A stretch of 29,057 nt of DNA. It comes from an uncultured Eggerthellaceae bacterium. Lineage in GTDB: Bacteria > Actinomycetota > Coriobacteriia > Coriobacteriales > Eggerthellaceae. Below are positions 1 through 8,051 of this stretch, piece after piece. A model generated the notes under the pieces. It saw nothing but the letters and a program-made list of their open reading frames with translations, did not search any database and was not told the DNA's origin. The position numbers and the translations under genes are program-made. Every line of letters begins with the position of its first letter. Position 1 is the first letter of the stretch. The stretch covers positions 1-29,057 of the forward strand of contig CAKTYF010000014.1 in the NCBI GenBank assembly GCA_934631995.1, in the 5' to 3' direction.

Positions 1-954
1 CTCAGTACCAATGATGTGGGCCACGCGCTTGATATCCTCAACAGGAACCGTGGTAATCTCGGAGACCTTCTCCACGGGATATTCAGCCGCGCGAGCCTTG
101 ATGTCGTCAAGGCCGAAAATCCACTTCTCGGCGAACTCGTGATCGTACTCGTCGTTCTCGAACAGAAGGTTCATGATGCCCAGGGCCAAGCACGTGTCGG
201 TTTGAGGACGAACCTGCAAGTTGATGTTGCCGTTGTGAGCACCCACCCACGTAACGCGAGGGTCGATAGAGATGATCTTCGTGCCAAGCTTCATCATGTC
301 AACCAAGCAGTGACCGAAGAAACCGTCGCCGTTGGAAGGCAGCGGCTCTTTACCCCAAACAACAACCCACTTGGGAAGCGTGTAACGAGGATCGTTATAG
401 CTACCAGGCAAGTGTCCCGCGTAGTCAAGTTCGGGATAGCCTGCGCCCAAAACGTAGTCGGAAATGGAGCAACGCGGACCGTAGCACGACCAACCAGACT
501 GGGTGTAGCAGCAGTTAGGAGACTGCAAAACCGAGAACGTCAAGGCATAATAGAAGATGCAAGCCTCGCGACCGGTGCCGCCAAAGCAAACAATGGACTC
601 AGGGCCGTAATTCTCCTGGAAATAGCGAACCTTTTCGCAGATGGTGTCAATCGCTTCATCCCACGTGGTGCGCTCCCACTTCATTTTGCCGCGGTCTTTG
701 GGATCGCGCTTCATGGGGTAGATGATGCGCGACGGCGCATACGTATACTCGCGAAGTGCCAGGTTCATAGCGTTAACGCGGCCCGTGGTAATGGGGTTAT
801 CATCGTCGCCCTCCACGCGAATCAATTCCCCATCTTTCGTGATAACCTTCACGCCGTATCCGACGGGATGGCTTCCCGGAGGTGACCAAGTGTTGGAGCG
901 GGTTACAACAGTACCGTCGTCCATGACGGTCTGCCACTGCTTTCCGTATGCCAT
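1..954 (-). CDS. Molybdopterin oxidoreductase, N-terminal part (runs off window)
   Basis: The 318 visible residues belong to the DMSO reductase/acetylene hydratase superfamily (bis-MGD molybdenum or tungsten enzymes). Supporting segments are WSPPG (23-27), VKVITKDGELIRVEGD (35-50), YPMKR (79-83), WERTTWDEAID (93-103) and FGGTGRE (124-130). The Cys-rich stretch at 148-162 probably lines the metal site, but I cannot name the metal ligand. No Cys occurs before C106. Ser28, Tyr33 and the VNAMN stretch sit where family members usually carry the ligands of the N-terminal [4Fe-4S] cluster, so that cluster is probably absent. There is no signal peptide or twin-arginine motif at the N-terminus, which suggests a cytoplasmic enzyme. 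The start is set by an AGGAG Shine-Dalgarno 3 nt before the ATG. The zinc-ribbon gene lies 116 bp upstream on the same strand. The substrate is unknown and the C-terminus is outside the window. Confidence 0.9.
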   Translation of the reverse strand, partial: MAYGKQWQTVMDDGTVVTRSNTWSPPGSHPVGYGVKVITKDGELIRVEGDDDNPITTGRVNAMNLALREYTYAPSRIIYPMKRDPKDRGKMKWERTTWDEAIDTICEKVRYFQENYGPESIVCFGGTGREACIFYYALTFSVLQSPNCCYTQSGWSCYGPRCSISDYVLGAGYPELDYAGHLPGSYNDPRYTLPKWVVVWGKEPLPSNGDGFFGHCLVDMMKLGTKIISIDPRVTWVGAHNGNINLQVRPQTDTCLALGIMNLLFENDEYDHEFAEKWIFGLDDIKARAAEYPVEKVSEITTVPVEDIKRVAHIIGTE

Positions 955-990
955 GTTCTCCTTCTTTCTTCCTTGTTTACCTTTGCAAAA

Positions 991-1043
991 CATCGCTTAG
1001 CGCGATGAAAAGCACTACTTGTCGGGAGGAGCAAACGCCTCCC
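991..1043. other. Two short hairpins between the zinc-ribbon and molybdoenzyme genes
   Basis: CATCGC/GCGATG (991-1007, 5 nt loop) and GGGAGG/CCTCCC (1024-1043, 8 nt loop) lie in the 116 bp gap. Neither is followed by a T-run on the minus strand. They look more like mRNA processing or stabilising structures than full terminators. Confidence 0.35.
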
Positions 1044-1070
1044 TGAAAATCCGCGTTGCGCAGAGCAATC

Positions 1071-1313
1071 CTAAGCCGTGGGAGGCTTTGGCGCGGCAGG
1101 TGCCGCGGGCGCTGCGGGAGCAGGTGCGCTGGGTGCAGCGGGGGCCGGAGCGTCGGGCAACGGCTTCGTGCCGTCTAAATACGGAGTGAAATCACATTTG
1201 CAAAACGGGCATGACTTCAGCTGAATACCGCCAATAGCCTGAAGAGTCCTACCGCATTCCGGACACTGATTAACGCCGGAACCGGCGCCTGCTTCTGCTG
1301 GTCTAAAGCACAT
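1071..1313 (-). CDS. Small zinc-ribbon protein with Ala/Pro-rich tail
   Basis: This 80-residue protein has two paired-cysteine knuckles, CPEC (residues 18-21) and CPFCKC (about 35-40), the pattern of a rubredoxin-like or zinc-ribbon metal site. It then has a low-complexity tail built of Ala and Pro from about residue 54. AGAGGAAA lies upstream of the ATG as a plausible ribosome site. It is the first gene of the minus-strand unit that continues into the molybdopterin oxidoreductase, so a role in that enzyme's maturation, metal handling or electron transfer is possible. That role rests on position only. No named family was recognised. Confidence 0.75.
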   Translation of the reverse strand: MCFRPAEAGAGSGVNQCPECGRTLQAIGGIQLKSCPFCKCDFTPYLDGTKPLPDAPAPAAPSAPAPAAPAAPAAPKPPTA

Positions 1314-1700
1314 GATGTTTCCTCTCGATCAATACCATTTTCTTTTTGCAACGCACGCTCCCCGCAAAGATCGCCGCTGCAGTGTTGTGCAGTGGTAATT
1401 CATTGCATCGTGCCGCAAAAGCGACCCGTAACAAGACCGTAAAAACACCTTATTCTCTTTCCGAAAAAGGCCCTCGGATAAAAGGGACAATTTTTGCAAC
1501 ACCCTTATCGTCCTATCGGTATGATTTTTATATTTCCGCAGTTCAAGGACATCGTTCTGTTCTCAAGAAAAGTGTTTTCGGCTATAATAAACGGCATGAT
1601 TCAAGCTGCCGAATCGCACTAATGCGAACGTCTTGAATCCAACTTTGGGGAGCGGTAAACTAGCCTTGGGAGAATTGGCTATTTCGCCGAAGGGGATCGC
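1314..1700. promoter_or_regulatory. Divergent intergenic region, zinc-ribbon/LuxR
   Basis: This 387 bp region separates divergent transcription units. On the plus strand there is a good promoter candidate for the LuxR gene: TTCTCA at 1560-1565, a 17 bp spacer, and a perfect TATAAT at 1583-1588. A nested inverted repeat follows at 1598-1639. I could not pick a convincing promoter for the minus-strand unit. A 96-codon plus-strand reading frame here has no recognisable content and was not called. Confidence 0.6.
1598..1639 (+). promoter_or_regulatory. Nested inverted repeat at the LuxR transcript start
   Basis: GATTCAAG (1598-1605) pairs with CTTGAATC (1632-1639). Inside it, TCGCA (1614-1618) pairs with TGCGA (1623-1627) around a CTAA loop. 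It begins about 10 nt after the TATAAT box, so it lies at or just after the expected transcription start. It could be an operator on DNA or a 5' hairpin in the mRNA. Confidence 0.45.
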
Positions 1701-3413
1701 ATGGGGTTGCTGTCAAAACGCATCACAATTACCGTTGAAGATAAAATAAATAAGGGAATTCAAGGCGACTTGAGTGCTCATTGCATTGCATTGGGGCTGA
1801 ATGTAGCATGGGTTTTCTGCATCCTTTATGGTTTCGGCAGTCCCGAGCAAGCCTCCACCGTATCCGATTTCACCTTTAGGACAACATTTCTCACCTGTTT
1901 TGCGACGGCAATGATTTGCGCCGCAATTACCGACCAGCGTTTCTTGCCCATATATACCGCCAAACGCTTTGCTGTGGTTGCCACCATCTTAGCAAGCTGC
2001 GGAACAATCTTACTAAATGTATCGGGTACTCTTGGAAATCCGCTGATTATTTATTCGGCAGCACTTTTGTCTGCATTGGGTTCAGCCGTTCTTGTGCTCT
2101 TTATCGGCATTGCTTTTAGTCGCGAGAATACGGCGACCATCTTCTTCAACTCGATGATTGCCATAGTTATTTCAATCACCGTTTATATCCTTATCGGACG
2201 ATTTGTTTCGACCGATCTGCAGCTTGTTGCTGCCGCGCTCTTACCCGTTATCGAACTTCCCCTGTTGTGGCTTTTGACTCCAGAATCCTATGTTGTGCGC
2301 CATGCGGTGCCTATCTTCAACCCGCTTCCCGTGAAAAAACCTGGGTTCATGTTGCACCTTGCACCACCCGCCCTGCTTTTCGGAGCAGTGCTTGGCGCTT
2401 TTCGTACTGCAAGCCTCAACACCGCATTGGAGCAATCTCCCCTTACCCTGCTCCCTTTTGTGCTCACGGTTGGGACCGTTATATCCCTTGTCTTCATGAT
2501 GGTTTCGTTCTCCGTTGGCGCAAGCAGCAGCTGGAATGATTTGCTTCGGCCGATTGTTCCCTTTGTTGCTTTCGCCGCACTGTTCATCCCCAGCATCGAC
2601 CCCAATGGATCCATTATCCCGTCCTCTATCGTCCTTGCCGGTATGCTCGCGCTTGCTTCGACTCTTTGGGCTTACTTTGGCCAGCTCTCTCAGGAATTCC
2701 GACTTTCTCCCATTTTTGTCTTTGCAGTTGCTGAAGCATTTATGAGCATCGGGCTTTTAGCTGAATCGACTTTCATTCATTTAGAGCTTTCTTCCCTATT
2801 ACCTGCAATCGATCACATCACTTATCCCGCCATCTTGATTTTTATGCTGCTTTTGGGGTACAGCTTGATGCCCAGCATTCAAGACATCAAGCGCATGTTC
2901 CTTCCCTCAAAACGAACGAGTAACAGCATGATTGCCCAAATCAACGATAGAAACGAACAACACATTGCGCCGGACAACCCCGCCGAAGACGATCGTGCAA
3001 CCGATTCGCCCCAGACCACATTGCTTGAGCCCGAACGCGCGCACGTGCTGCACGAATCAAACAAGGGACCCGACCAGGCAAGCGAAGCCTCGGAAAAACA
3101 GCTTCCATTGAATAATTTGGACAGCTTCTTTGCTGAAGTCAAAAACGATACGCGCGACGGAGAGCGGAAAACGGGCTGGTTCACCAACCGTTGCGAAGAA
3201 ATAGCCAACTGTTATCTGCTCTCGCGCCGAGAAACTGAAGTACTGTTTTTCCTTGCCAAGAATTACAATGCGAGCTACATTCAAGACAAACTTTGCATAT
3301 CGCGCAGCACGGCAAAGACCCATATAGCCCATATCTATCGTAAGCTTGATATCCACACGCAAAACGAGCTCATTCACATGGTGGAAGAGGGTCGAGAAAA
3401 GCACGACGCATAG
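1701..3413 (+). CDS. LuxR-family regulator with multi-pass membrane domain
   Basis: This 570-residue protein starts with about 12 hydrophobic segments (residues about 20-400, resembling an MFS-like fold). A charged, disordered-looking linker follows (about 405-500), then a C-terminal LuxR/GerE helix-turn-helix (about 507-562: SRRETEVLFFLAKN, then CISRSTAKTHIAHIYRKLDI). Membrane-LuxR fusions of this kind are very common in Eggerthellaceae, usually next to the genes they are thought to control. The likely targets are the divergent molybdoenzyme unit or the following URO-D/GPH unit. The start has AAGGGG 5 nt upstream of the ATG. The signal sensed is unknown. There is no phosphoacceptor receiver domain, so sensing probably goes through the membrane part. 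Confidence 0.9.
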   Translation: MGLLSKRITITVEDKINKGIQGDLSAHCIALGLNVAWVFCILYGFGSPEQASTVSDFTFRTTFLTCFATAMICAAITDQRFLPIYTAKRFAVVATILASCGTILLNVSGTLGNPLIIYSAALLSALGSAVLVLFIGIAFSRENTATIFFNSMIAIVISITVYILIGRFVSTDLQLVAAALLPVIELPLLWLLTPESYVVRHAVPIFNPLPVKKPGFMLHLAPPALLFGAVLGAFRTASLNTALEQSPLTLLPFVLTVGTVISLVFMMVSFSVGASSSWNDLLRPIVPFVAFAALFIPSIDPNGSIIPSSIVLAGMLALASTLWAYFGQLSQEFRLSPIFVFAVAEAFMSIGLLAESTFIHLELSSLLPAIDHITYPAILIFMLLLGYSLMPSIQDIKRMFLPSKRTSNSMIAQINDRNEQHIAPDNPAEDDRATDSPQTTLLEPERAHVLHESNKGPDQASEASEKQLPLNNLDSFFAEVKNDTRDGERKTGWFTNRCEEIANCYLLSRRETEVLFFLAKNYNASYIQDKLCISRSTAKTHIAHIYRKLDIHTQNELIHMVEEGREKHDA

Positions 3414-3559
3414 AAAGCAGAGGTCGATTCACTCGCATCTGCAAAAAATATTTTCGGCGGTTCATCTGCGCAAACAAGAAGCACTCTAGGAAATCGAACA
3501 CCGCACAATGCCGCATTTCTTCCATCTGCTCAACCAAGGAAAGCTTCGTCCAAGCGCAC

Positions 3560-3599
3560 AAGCAGGGGAGCAGCCCTTATTCGGACTGCTCCCCTGCTT
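3560..3599. terminator. Bidirectional terminator-like hairpin
   Basis: A 17-bp stem with one mismatch (AAGCAGGGGAGCAG... against ...CTGCTCCCCTGCTT) and a 6 nt loop lies between the convergent LuxR and URO-D genes. T-runs on either side are poor, so termination efficiency is uncertain, but position and stem strength fit a shared terminator. Confidence 0.65.
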
Positions 3600-3627
3600 G
3601 AATGGTGTTCTTCGGCTAAATCAGCGA

Positions 3628-4629
3628 TTACAGATTATGCTCTTTCCAGTAAACCTTAGAGTAATTGTCAATAGCCTCGTCCATGTAATCGTACACACCC
3701 GGGAACGTAGAAACGCCCAAACCTTGCGACGCACCAGGAACGTAATACAAAGGACCACACCAGTCGCATGCCTTTTTGACCTCGGCATCTATAACTTCAC
3801 GAGTCCAACCCGCGTAGTCAACCTTAGCCGAGTCAATACCGCCCATGAAGGTAATGTCCTTGCCGTACTTCTCAATGAGCATAGGAATATCGTTAGTGCT
3901 CATGACGCCCTGCCAGATATCAATACCCATTTCAATCATATAGGGAACCAGAGTTTCTCCGTAAGAGTCGGAGTGATGCACAATAAGCTCCACACCGCGA
4001 CTCTTCCAATAGCCGTAAACCTCCTTGTAGGAATCAAGCAAAAATTCCTCGAACATCTCAGGAGACATGAAGGTGGAAATCTGGGTGCCCCAGTCATCAT
4101 GATGGAACAATCCGTCGGGGTTCAGATGATCGCACGTGACTTCAGCCAGTTCAAGCTCGAATTCAGTGATGTACTTGATAAGCTCTTTCAACTCATCGGG
4201 GCACTCGTAGAAAGCAGCACAAACGTTGGAAATCTCGCCCAAATAATGGCACATCTCAAATATGCCAGGAGCCACGAAAGGCATGGCGTATTGGGACTTG
4301 CGATCGATCTTCTCAAACGCCTCAATATCCTTCTCCCATTCGGATTCAGGCAGTTTCAACGAAGGCTTCTTTACATACTCTTTCCAATCCTCAATGTCCT
4401 TGCAAACAATGAGCTCGGGAGTATGCACAGGGAAAGCACCCGGCTGACCATCAGCCCAAGAAACAGTAACGCCCCAGTTGTTGACTACGTTGAGCTCACC
4501 CGGCTTCGGGTTGTTGCGAGCGCGATGCGTTGCCGTCATAACAATGTTGAATGCCTCGTACTGCTTAACGAAGCGTTCGGGCTTGCCGCCCTTCATGACC
4601 TCCTGGAGGTTTTCGCGAGGTGTAAGCAT
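3628..4629 (-). CDS. URO-D-fold protein, putative corrinoid-type methyltransferase
   Basis: This 333-residue protein has the uroporphyrinogen decarboxylase/MtaA-MtbA TIM-barrel fold, judged from FHHDDWGTQISTFMSPEMF (175-193), IVHHSDSYGE (216-225), DIWQGVM and FMGGID. It is unlikely to be the haem enzyme HemE, given the neighbours and the lack of HemE-type N-terminal arginine motifs. In MtaA-like methyl-cobalamin:CoM transferases the zinc site is His-x-Cys. Here the matching stretch is H218-H219-S220-D221, with no Cys, so metal ligation would be His/Asp or absent. It follows the GPH transporter gene by 90 bp on the same strand and so probably acts on the imported compound, for example by demethylation. 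No corrinoid-binding protein gene is in the window. Ribosome site AAGGAG lies 5-6 nt before the ATG. Confidence 0.8.
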   Translation of the reverse strand: MLTPRENLQEVMKGGKPERFVKQYEAFNIVMTATHRARNNPKPGELNVVNNWGVTVSWADGQPGAFPVHTPELIVCKDIEDWKEYVKKPSLKLPESEWEKDIEAFEKIDRKSQYAMPFVAPGIFEMCHYLGEISNVCAAFYECPDELKELIKYITEFELELAEVTCDHLNPDGLFHHDDWGTQISTFMSPEMFEEFLLDSYKEVYGYWKSRGVELIVHHSDSYGETLVPYMIEMGIDIWQGVMSTNDIPMLIEKYGKDITFMGGIDSAKVDYAGWTREVIDAEVKKACDWCGPLYYVPGASQGLGVSTFPGVYDYMDEAIDNYSKVYWKEHNL

Positions 4630-4655
4630 TTTTTCTCCTTTTCATCGATTTCAAA

Positions 4656-4687
4656 ATTGCGCTCCCTTGTTACCTTGGGAGCGCAAT
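4656..4687 (-). terminator. Intergenic hairpin between transporter and URO-D genes
   Basis: ATTGCGCTCCC/GGGAGCGCAAT form a perfect 11-bp stem with a 10 nt loop. On the minus strand the stem runs into only a short T-run (TTTT). It sits between two co-directional genes, so it may be a leaky terminator or a processing hairpin that sets different levels of transporter and enzyme. Confidence 0.55.
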
Positions 4688-4719
4688 CGATTCACCTATT
4701 GAGATTCTCCCGAAACTAC

Positions 4720-6195
4720 TTATTTCTCGGTATTCGCAGCAGCTTTGCGAGCGTTGATCTCAGCCTGATATTCCTTCAACTTTGCAGGAGTCAGGTGATA
4801 GCCAACAAGAAGCAAGATGGCGGCCAGAACTACCAGAGCAGTGGGGATAAGCATGAATGCAATGCCCAAACCCTGCTGGAAAGCAACGTACTCAGCAGTA
4901 AGCGTTGCGCCAGCTACCGTGAACGGAGCCATGTCGGCGGCAGTGGTGAAACCAACGGCAGCAAGCACGAAGGGAATCAGGATACCGCGCGCCATGAAGC
5001 CAATCTTCAAGGGGAAGAGCTGAAGGCCGTTGATCCAACCAGCAGCGTTCGTGCGATTCTTCCATTCGTTGTACACAACGGTATCGGCATACATAGCAGT
5101 GGAGCAAGAGTAGGTAATGCCATAGCCCAGAAGAGACAGGGACATAAAGACAATGACCATCATCGGGTTGAACAGATTGAAGTAAGCAACGAGCATCATT
5201 ACTGCCATAAAGGCGAAGGCAGCAATCATAGCGTTACGAGCGGACTTCAACAGACGAGAGATAGGAGCGGACAGATAAGCACCCACCACGCAAGCAATGT
5301 TTGAAACGAAAATGTAGGTAGCCAGCAATGCGGGATCAAAAGCAACGTACGTGAAGTAGTAGGCAGCTACGCCCGAGCAAGTGAAGTTGAAAACCCACTT
5401 AGCAATGTCCGCCAAAAGCAGGAACACCAGCGGAGGATTGGAAACAAGGGCACGGCCCAAATCGCGGAACGTAGTACGACCGGCATCGTTGCTGTCGCGC
5501 TTGTAGTTTGCCAGCTCTTCTTTGGTGTATTCTTTTTCGTAGCCCTTGAACATCTTAAAGTGCACGAAGTAAAGAATCGCAAAGCAAACGCCCATGACAA
5601 ACGCACCGAAAGCATACTGGTTAGCTTGACCGAACAAGCTTGCGCCAATAGGCAGCAGGCCCGTCATGATGTAACCGAAGAAAATCTTCGAGGCGTTCGA
5701 CCACATACCGCGGGTAGATGCCATGCGCGAACGATCTTCGGGAGAAGTTGCCGCAACAGAAATCATTGCAATGTTGGATACATACGGGAAGTCCCAAGCC
5801 GCATGAGAAACAACGTTGAAGAAGATGATAAGCGCTGCAGCAATGGCCGTGTTATCACTCAGGCGAGTGAACTCAAGGCAGAACAGAATGGGAACGACCC
5901 ACGGCAGCACAAGCAGCCAAGAACGATAACGACCCCACTTCATGGGCTTCAAAGAATTGATAAAGCCGCCGTACATCCAGCCCAAGATAGCATCCACCGT
6001 GGAACCTACGCCAGAAACCAGCGCGGCAGTGGGCGCATCAAACATGGCAAAGTTCGTTAAGAAGAATACGAAATAATACGTTTCTACACTACTCATCAAG
6101 TTGAAACCAAAGTCGCCAACACCGAAGAAAACCTTCAGCGCCTTCGACAAGGGCTTCTTTTGCTGTACTTCAACAGCAGGAGTTTCAGTACTCAT
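4720..6195 (-). CDS. MFS transporter, GPH (melibiose carrier-like) family
   Basis: This 491-residue protein has about 12 membrane segments. Its opening FFGVGDFGFNLMSSVETYYFVFFLTNFAMF (residues about 22-51) is characteristic of the glycoside-pentoside-hexuronide:cation symporter family (MFS_2). A cytoplasmic loop with RYRSW (about 117-121) and a charged middle loop (KGYEKEYTKEELANY) also fit. Membership suggests cation-coupled uptake of a small solute, and the substrate cannot be read from sequence. The reading frame extends 28 codons further upstream, but the chosen ATG at 6193-6195 has a GGAAAGGGGA ribosome site and begins MSTETP, a normal soluble N-tail. It is divergent from a PucR-type regulator and upstream of a URO-D gene, so import followed by enzymatic processing is the likely logic. 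Confidence 0.88.
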   Translation of the reverse strand: MSTETPAVEVQQKKPLSKALKVFFGVGDFGFNLMSSVETYYFVFFLTNFAMFDAPTAALVSGVGSTVDAILGWMYGGFINSLKPMKWGRYRSWLLVLPWVVPILFCLEFTRLSDNTAIAAALIIFFNVVSHAAWDFPYVSNIAMISVAATSPEDRSRMASTRGMWSNASKIFFGYIMTGLLPIGASLFGQANQYAFGAFVMGVCFAILYFVHFKMFKGYEKEYTKEELANYKRDSNDAGRTTFRDLGRALVSNPPLVFLLLADIAKWVFNFTCSGVAAYYFTYVAFDPALLATYIFVSNIACVVGAYLSAPISRLLKSARNAMIAAFAFMAVMMLVAYFNLFNPMMVIVFMSLSLLGYGITYSCSTAMYADTVVYNEWKNRTNAAGWINGLQLFPLKIGFMARGILIPFVLAAVGFTTAADMAPFTVAGATLTAEYVAFQQGLGIAFMLIPTALVVLAAILLLVGYHLTPAKLKEYQAEINARKAAANTEK

Positions 6196-6310
6196 GTAGT
6201 TCCCCTTTCCTTTGTTTAGAGCGCCTTGATCGGCGCACCCCTCTAGTTGCGAATAATAGGGAGGAAAAACGAAATTCAAAAGGTCACCTGGTGTTATTTT
6301 CTGCCCTCTT

Positions 6311-6332
6311 CATTGTGCAGATGCGCACAATG
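6311..6332. promoter_or_regulatory. Operator candidate 1 (TTGTGC-N6-GCACAA)
   Basis: CATTGTGC (6311-6318), a 6 nt spacer and GCACAATG (6325-6332) form a perfect 8-bp inverted repeat, nearer the transporter gene. Its half-site and spacing recur at 6387-6404, which supports a specific dimeric regulator, most simply the PucR protein encoded next door. Confidence 0.6.
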
Positions 6333-6386
6333 GACCACCCAAATCGGAGCACACTAGGCAATAACGATGCATTGGTTGCCATCAAA

Positions 6387-6404
6387 TTGTGCATTAGTGC
6401 ACAG
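6387..6404. promoter_or_regulatory. Operator candidate 2 (TTGTGC-N6-GCACAG)
   Basis: TTGTGC (6387-6392), a 6 nt spacer and GCACAG (6399-6404) repeat site 1 with one imperfect outer base. Centre-to-centre distance to site 1 is 74 bp, close to seven helical turns. It lies just upstream of the candidate -10 of the PucR gene. Confidence 0.55.
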
Positions 6405-6515
6405 TAGCAATCTGTTGAAAACCGTGTATGATGGAATAGCGCGGTTTATCCTTGCCTTGAATGGTTCAAGGAGGCAAACCGACAGGTCGATCTGATAACA
6501 GGGGGTTGGATCGCC

Positions 6516-8027
6516 ATGAATCTTTCCATACGATACATCTACCATAAAATCTTGAAAAAGGATGCTAATGCCTACATCGCAGATGAGCATGCAGTACCCT
6601 TGAAAATTCAATGGATCAGTATCGCTTCGCCCCGTTTTGCCAGCCACGCAGGTTTTCTTTACTTCGTAGAAGAAGAATACGAGCTTCCCACCTTAATGCA
6701 CAAGGCTGAAGGAGGCTTCGGCTGCATAGTCCCAGAGCGCTTATCCGATCTGTGCAAAGGCATTCCGCGCATCATTATCGACGATGAAACAGACCCGGAT
6801 AGCTTGTTCGAATATCTGGTAACAGAAGTGGAGAAATACCGCACCTGGCACGATAACATCAACGAGCTGTTAGTATCCGATGCATCCTACCAGGAAATAC
6901 TTGATGAGACCTCTCAATTTGTTCCTCGCCCCATGTACATCGCGGACGCCAATTGGCGCATGGTGTCTCATATTGCCTACGAAATGAACGAAATAAGCGC
7001 GACTTGGCACTATCAAATGCTTCATGACGGCTGGTACCCTATTAGCATAGTGGAAGCGCTCAATCGAACCGGTGAATTCCAACGCATCACGAATCTTCCG
7101 CGGGCGGCTCATTTGGAGTCGGAAGTTTTCACTATGAAAATCATCGCAAAGCCGCTACGTTACCGAAATCAATTGGTGGGCTATTTTTTTATTATCGACA
7201 CCCATAATGATTTAGGTTATTGCGAGACCGAAATAGCCGAAGAACTAGGAAAAATGCTGCTACCACTTGTGGCATCCCGCAACACTCTTTCAGGTATCAC
7301 GAACTCGCAGAACAACTTTATCGCTCAGGTTATTGGCGGCCATATCACCAGCAGGCAAAAAATTGCCACTAAGCTTATGGAGGAAACGCACTGGCCCCTT
7401 CGCTCTGACTTCACCATTGTAACGGTCAAATTCGCACAAGATGAGCTTAATAACCACATGCTGCACATGAGAGTTGTGGGCCTTCTAGAAAGCAAACACG
7501 ACAGTCATGCTTTCTATTACAAAGACCGGGCTATTGTTGTTTTTCGCACGCAAGGTGTTGACGTCGACGAATTCAGAGAACATCTAAATCGATGCTGCAC
7601 TTCTCTTCGCCGCGTTCTCGTGGTAAGCAAGCGCTTTCTCAGCTTTGATCAGCTTCCTGAACACTACGACCAAAATCTGCTGATTGAGGAAATGATTGAG
7701 TCCGATCCCACTCCGCGCGTCGTAAGCTGCGATGCCATGTTGCCAAAACTGCTGGCAGATTTTTGCTATTCAAAAGTACCCCTCTGCTATGAAGTAGACG
7801 TCCTTAACGAATACGACAAAAAGAACAATACGGCATTCTGCGAAACCCTTTTCTTCTATTTGTCTTACGAACGAAACATAGCCGCTGTCTCAAAAGCCAT
7901 GTTTTTGCATCGCAACACGCTACGAAACCGATTAACACGCATTCAAGAAATCGTTCCCATTGATTTAGACGATCCAATGACGCGTTTTCGTCTTATTATT
8001 TCGCTAAACACCCTGATGAACAGCTAG
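6516..8027 (+). CDS. PucR/CdaR-type transcriptional regulator
   Basis: This 503-residue soluble protein ends in a PucR C-terminal helix-turn-helix (HTH_30): LSYERNIAAVSKAMFLHRNTLRNRLTRIQEI, then a DLDDPMTRFRL segment common in this family (about residues 445-495). The N-terminal and middle parts are long and unassigned, and probably bind ligand or mediate dimerisation. Start chosen at the ATG after GGGGG, with a rather long 10 nt spacing. It is divergent from the GPH transporter across two matching operators, so it probably controls the transporter/URO-D unit and itself. The inducer is unknown. A second regulator of the same class lies 205 bp downstream. Confidence 0.85.
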   Translation: MNLSIRYIYHKILKKDANAYIADEHAVPLKIQWISIASPRFASHAGFLYFVEEEYELPTLMHKAEGGFGCIVPERLSDLCKGIPRIIIDDETDPDSLFEYLVTEVEKYRTWHDNINELLVSDASYQEILDETSQFVPRPMYIADANWRMVSHIAYEMNEISATWHYQMLHDGWYPISIVEALNRTGEFQRITNLPRAAHLESEVFTMKIIAKPLRYRNQLVGYFFIIDTHNDLGYCETEIAEELGKMLLPLVASRNTLSGITNSQNNFIAQVIGGHITSRQKIATKLMEETHWPLRSDFTIVTVKFAQDELNNHMLHMRVVGLLESKHDSHAFYYKDRAIVVFRTQGVDVDEFREHLNRCCTSLRRVLVVSKRFLSFDQLPEHYDQNLLIEEMIESDPTPRVVSCDAMLPKLLADFCYSKVPLCYEVDVLNEYDKKNNTAFCETLFFYLSYERNIAAVSKAMFLHRNTLRNRLTRIQEIVPIDLDDPMTRFRLIISLNTLMNS

Positions 8028-8051
8028 AAAAACCAAACTAAGGAGCCCTTT

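Larger units (their letters stand above)
6196..6515. promoter_or_regulatory. Divergent control region, transporter/PucR regulator
   Basis: A 320 bp gap between divergent genes. It holds two copies of the same inverted repeat (6311-6332 and 6387-6404, listed separately). A TATGAT at 6427-6432 may be the -10 element of the PucR gene, but no good -35 lies 17 bp upstream, which would suit activator dependence. No clear promoter was found for the transporter. Confidence 0.55.

Noticed and set aside
16..885. 289-codon plus-strand frame opposite the molybdoenzyme
   Set aside because: The minus strand encodes a clear molybdopterin oxidoreductase in this span, and the plus frame is its shadow.
3508..5304. 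598-codon plus-strand frame antisense to the URO-D and transporter genes
   Set aside because: It lies opposite two well-supported genes, its translation is rich in Arg/His/Asn with no domain pattern, and it lacks a ribosome site.
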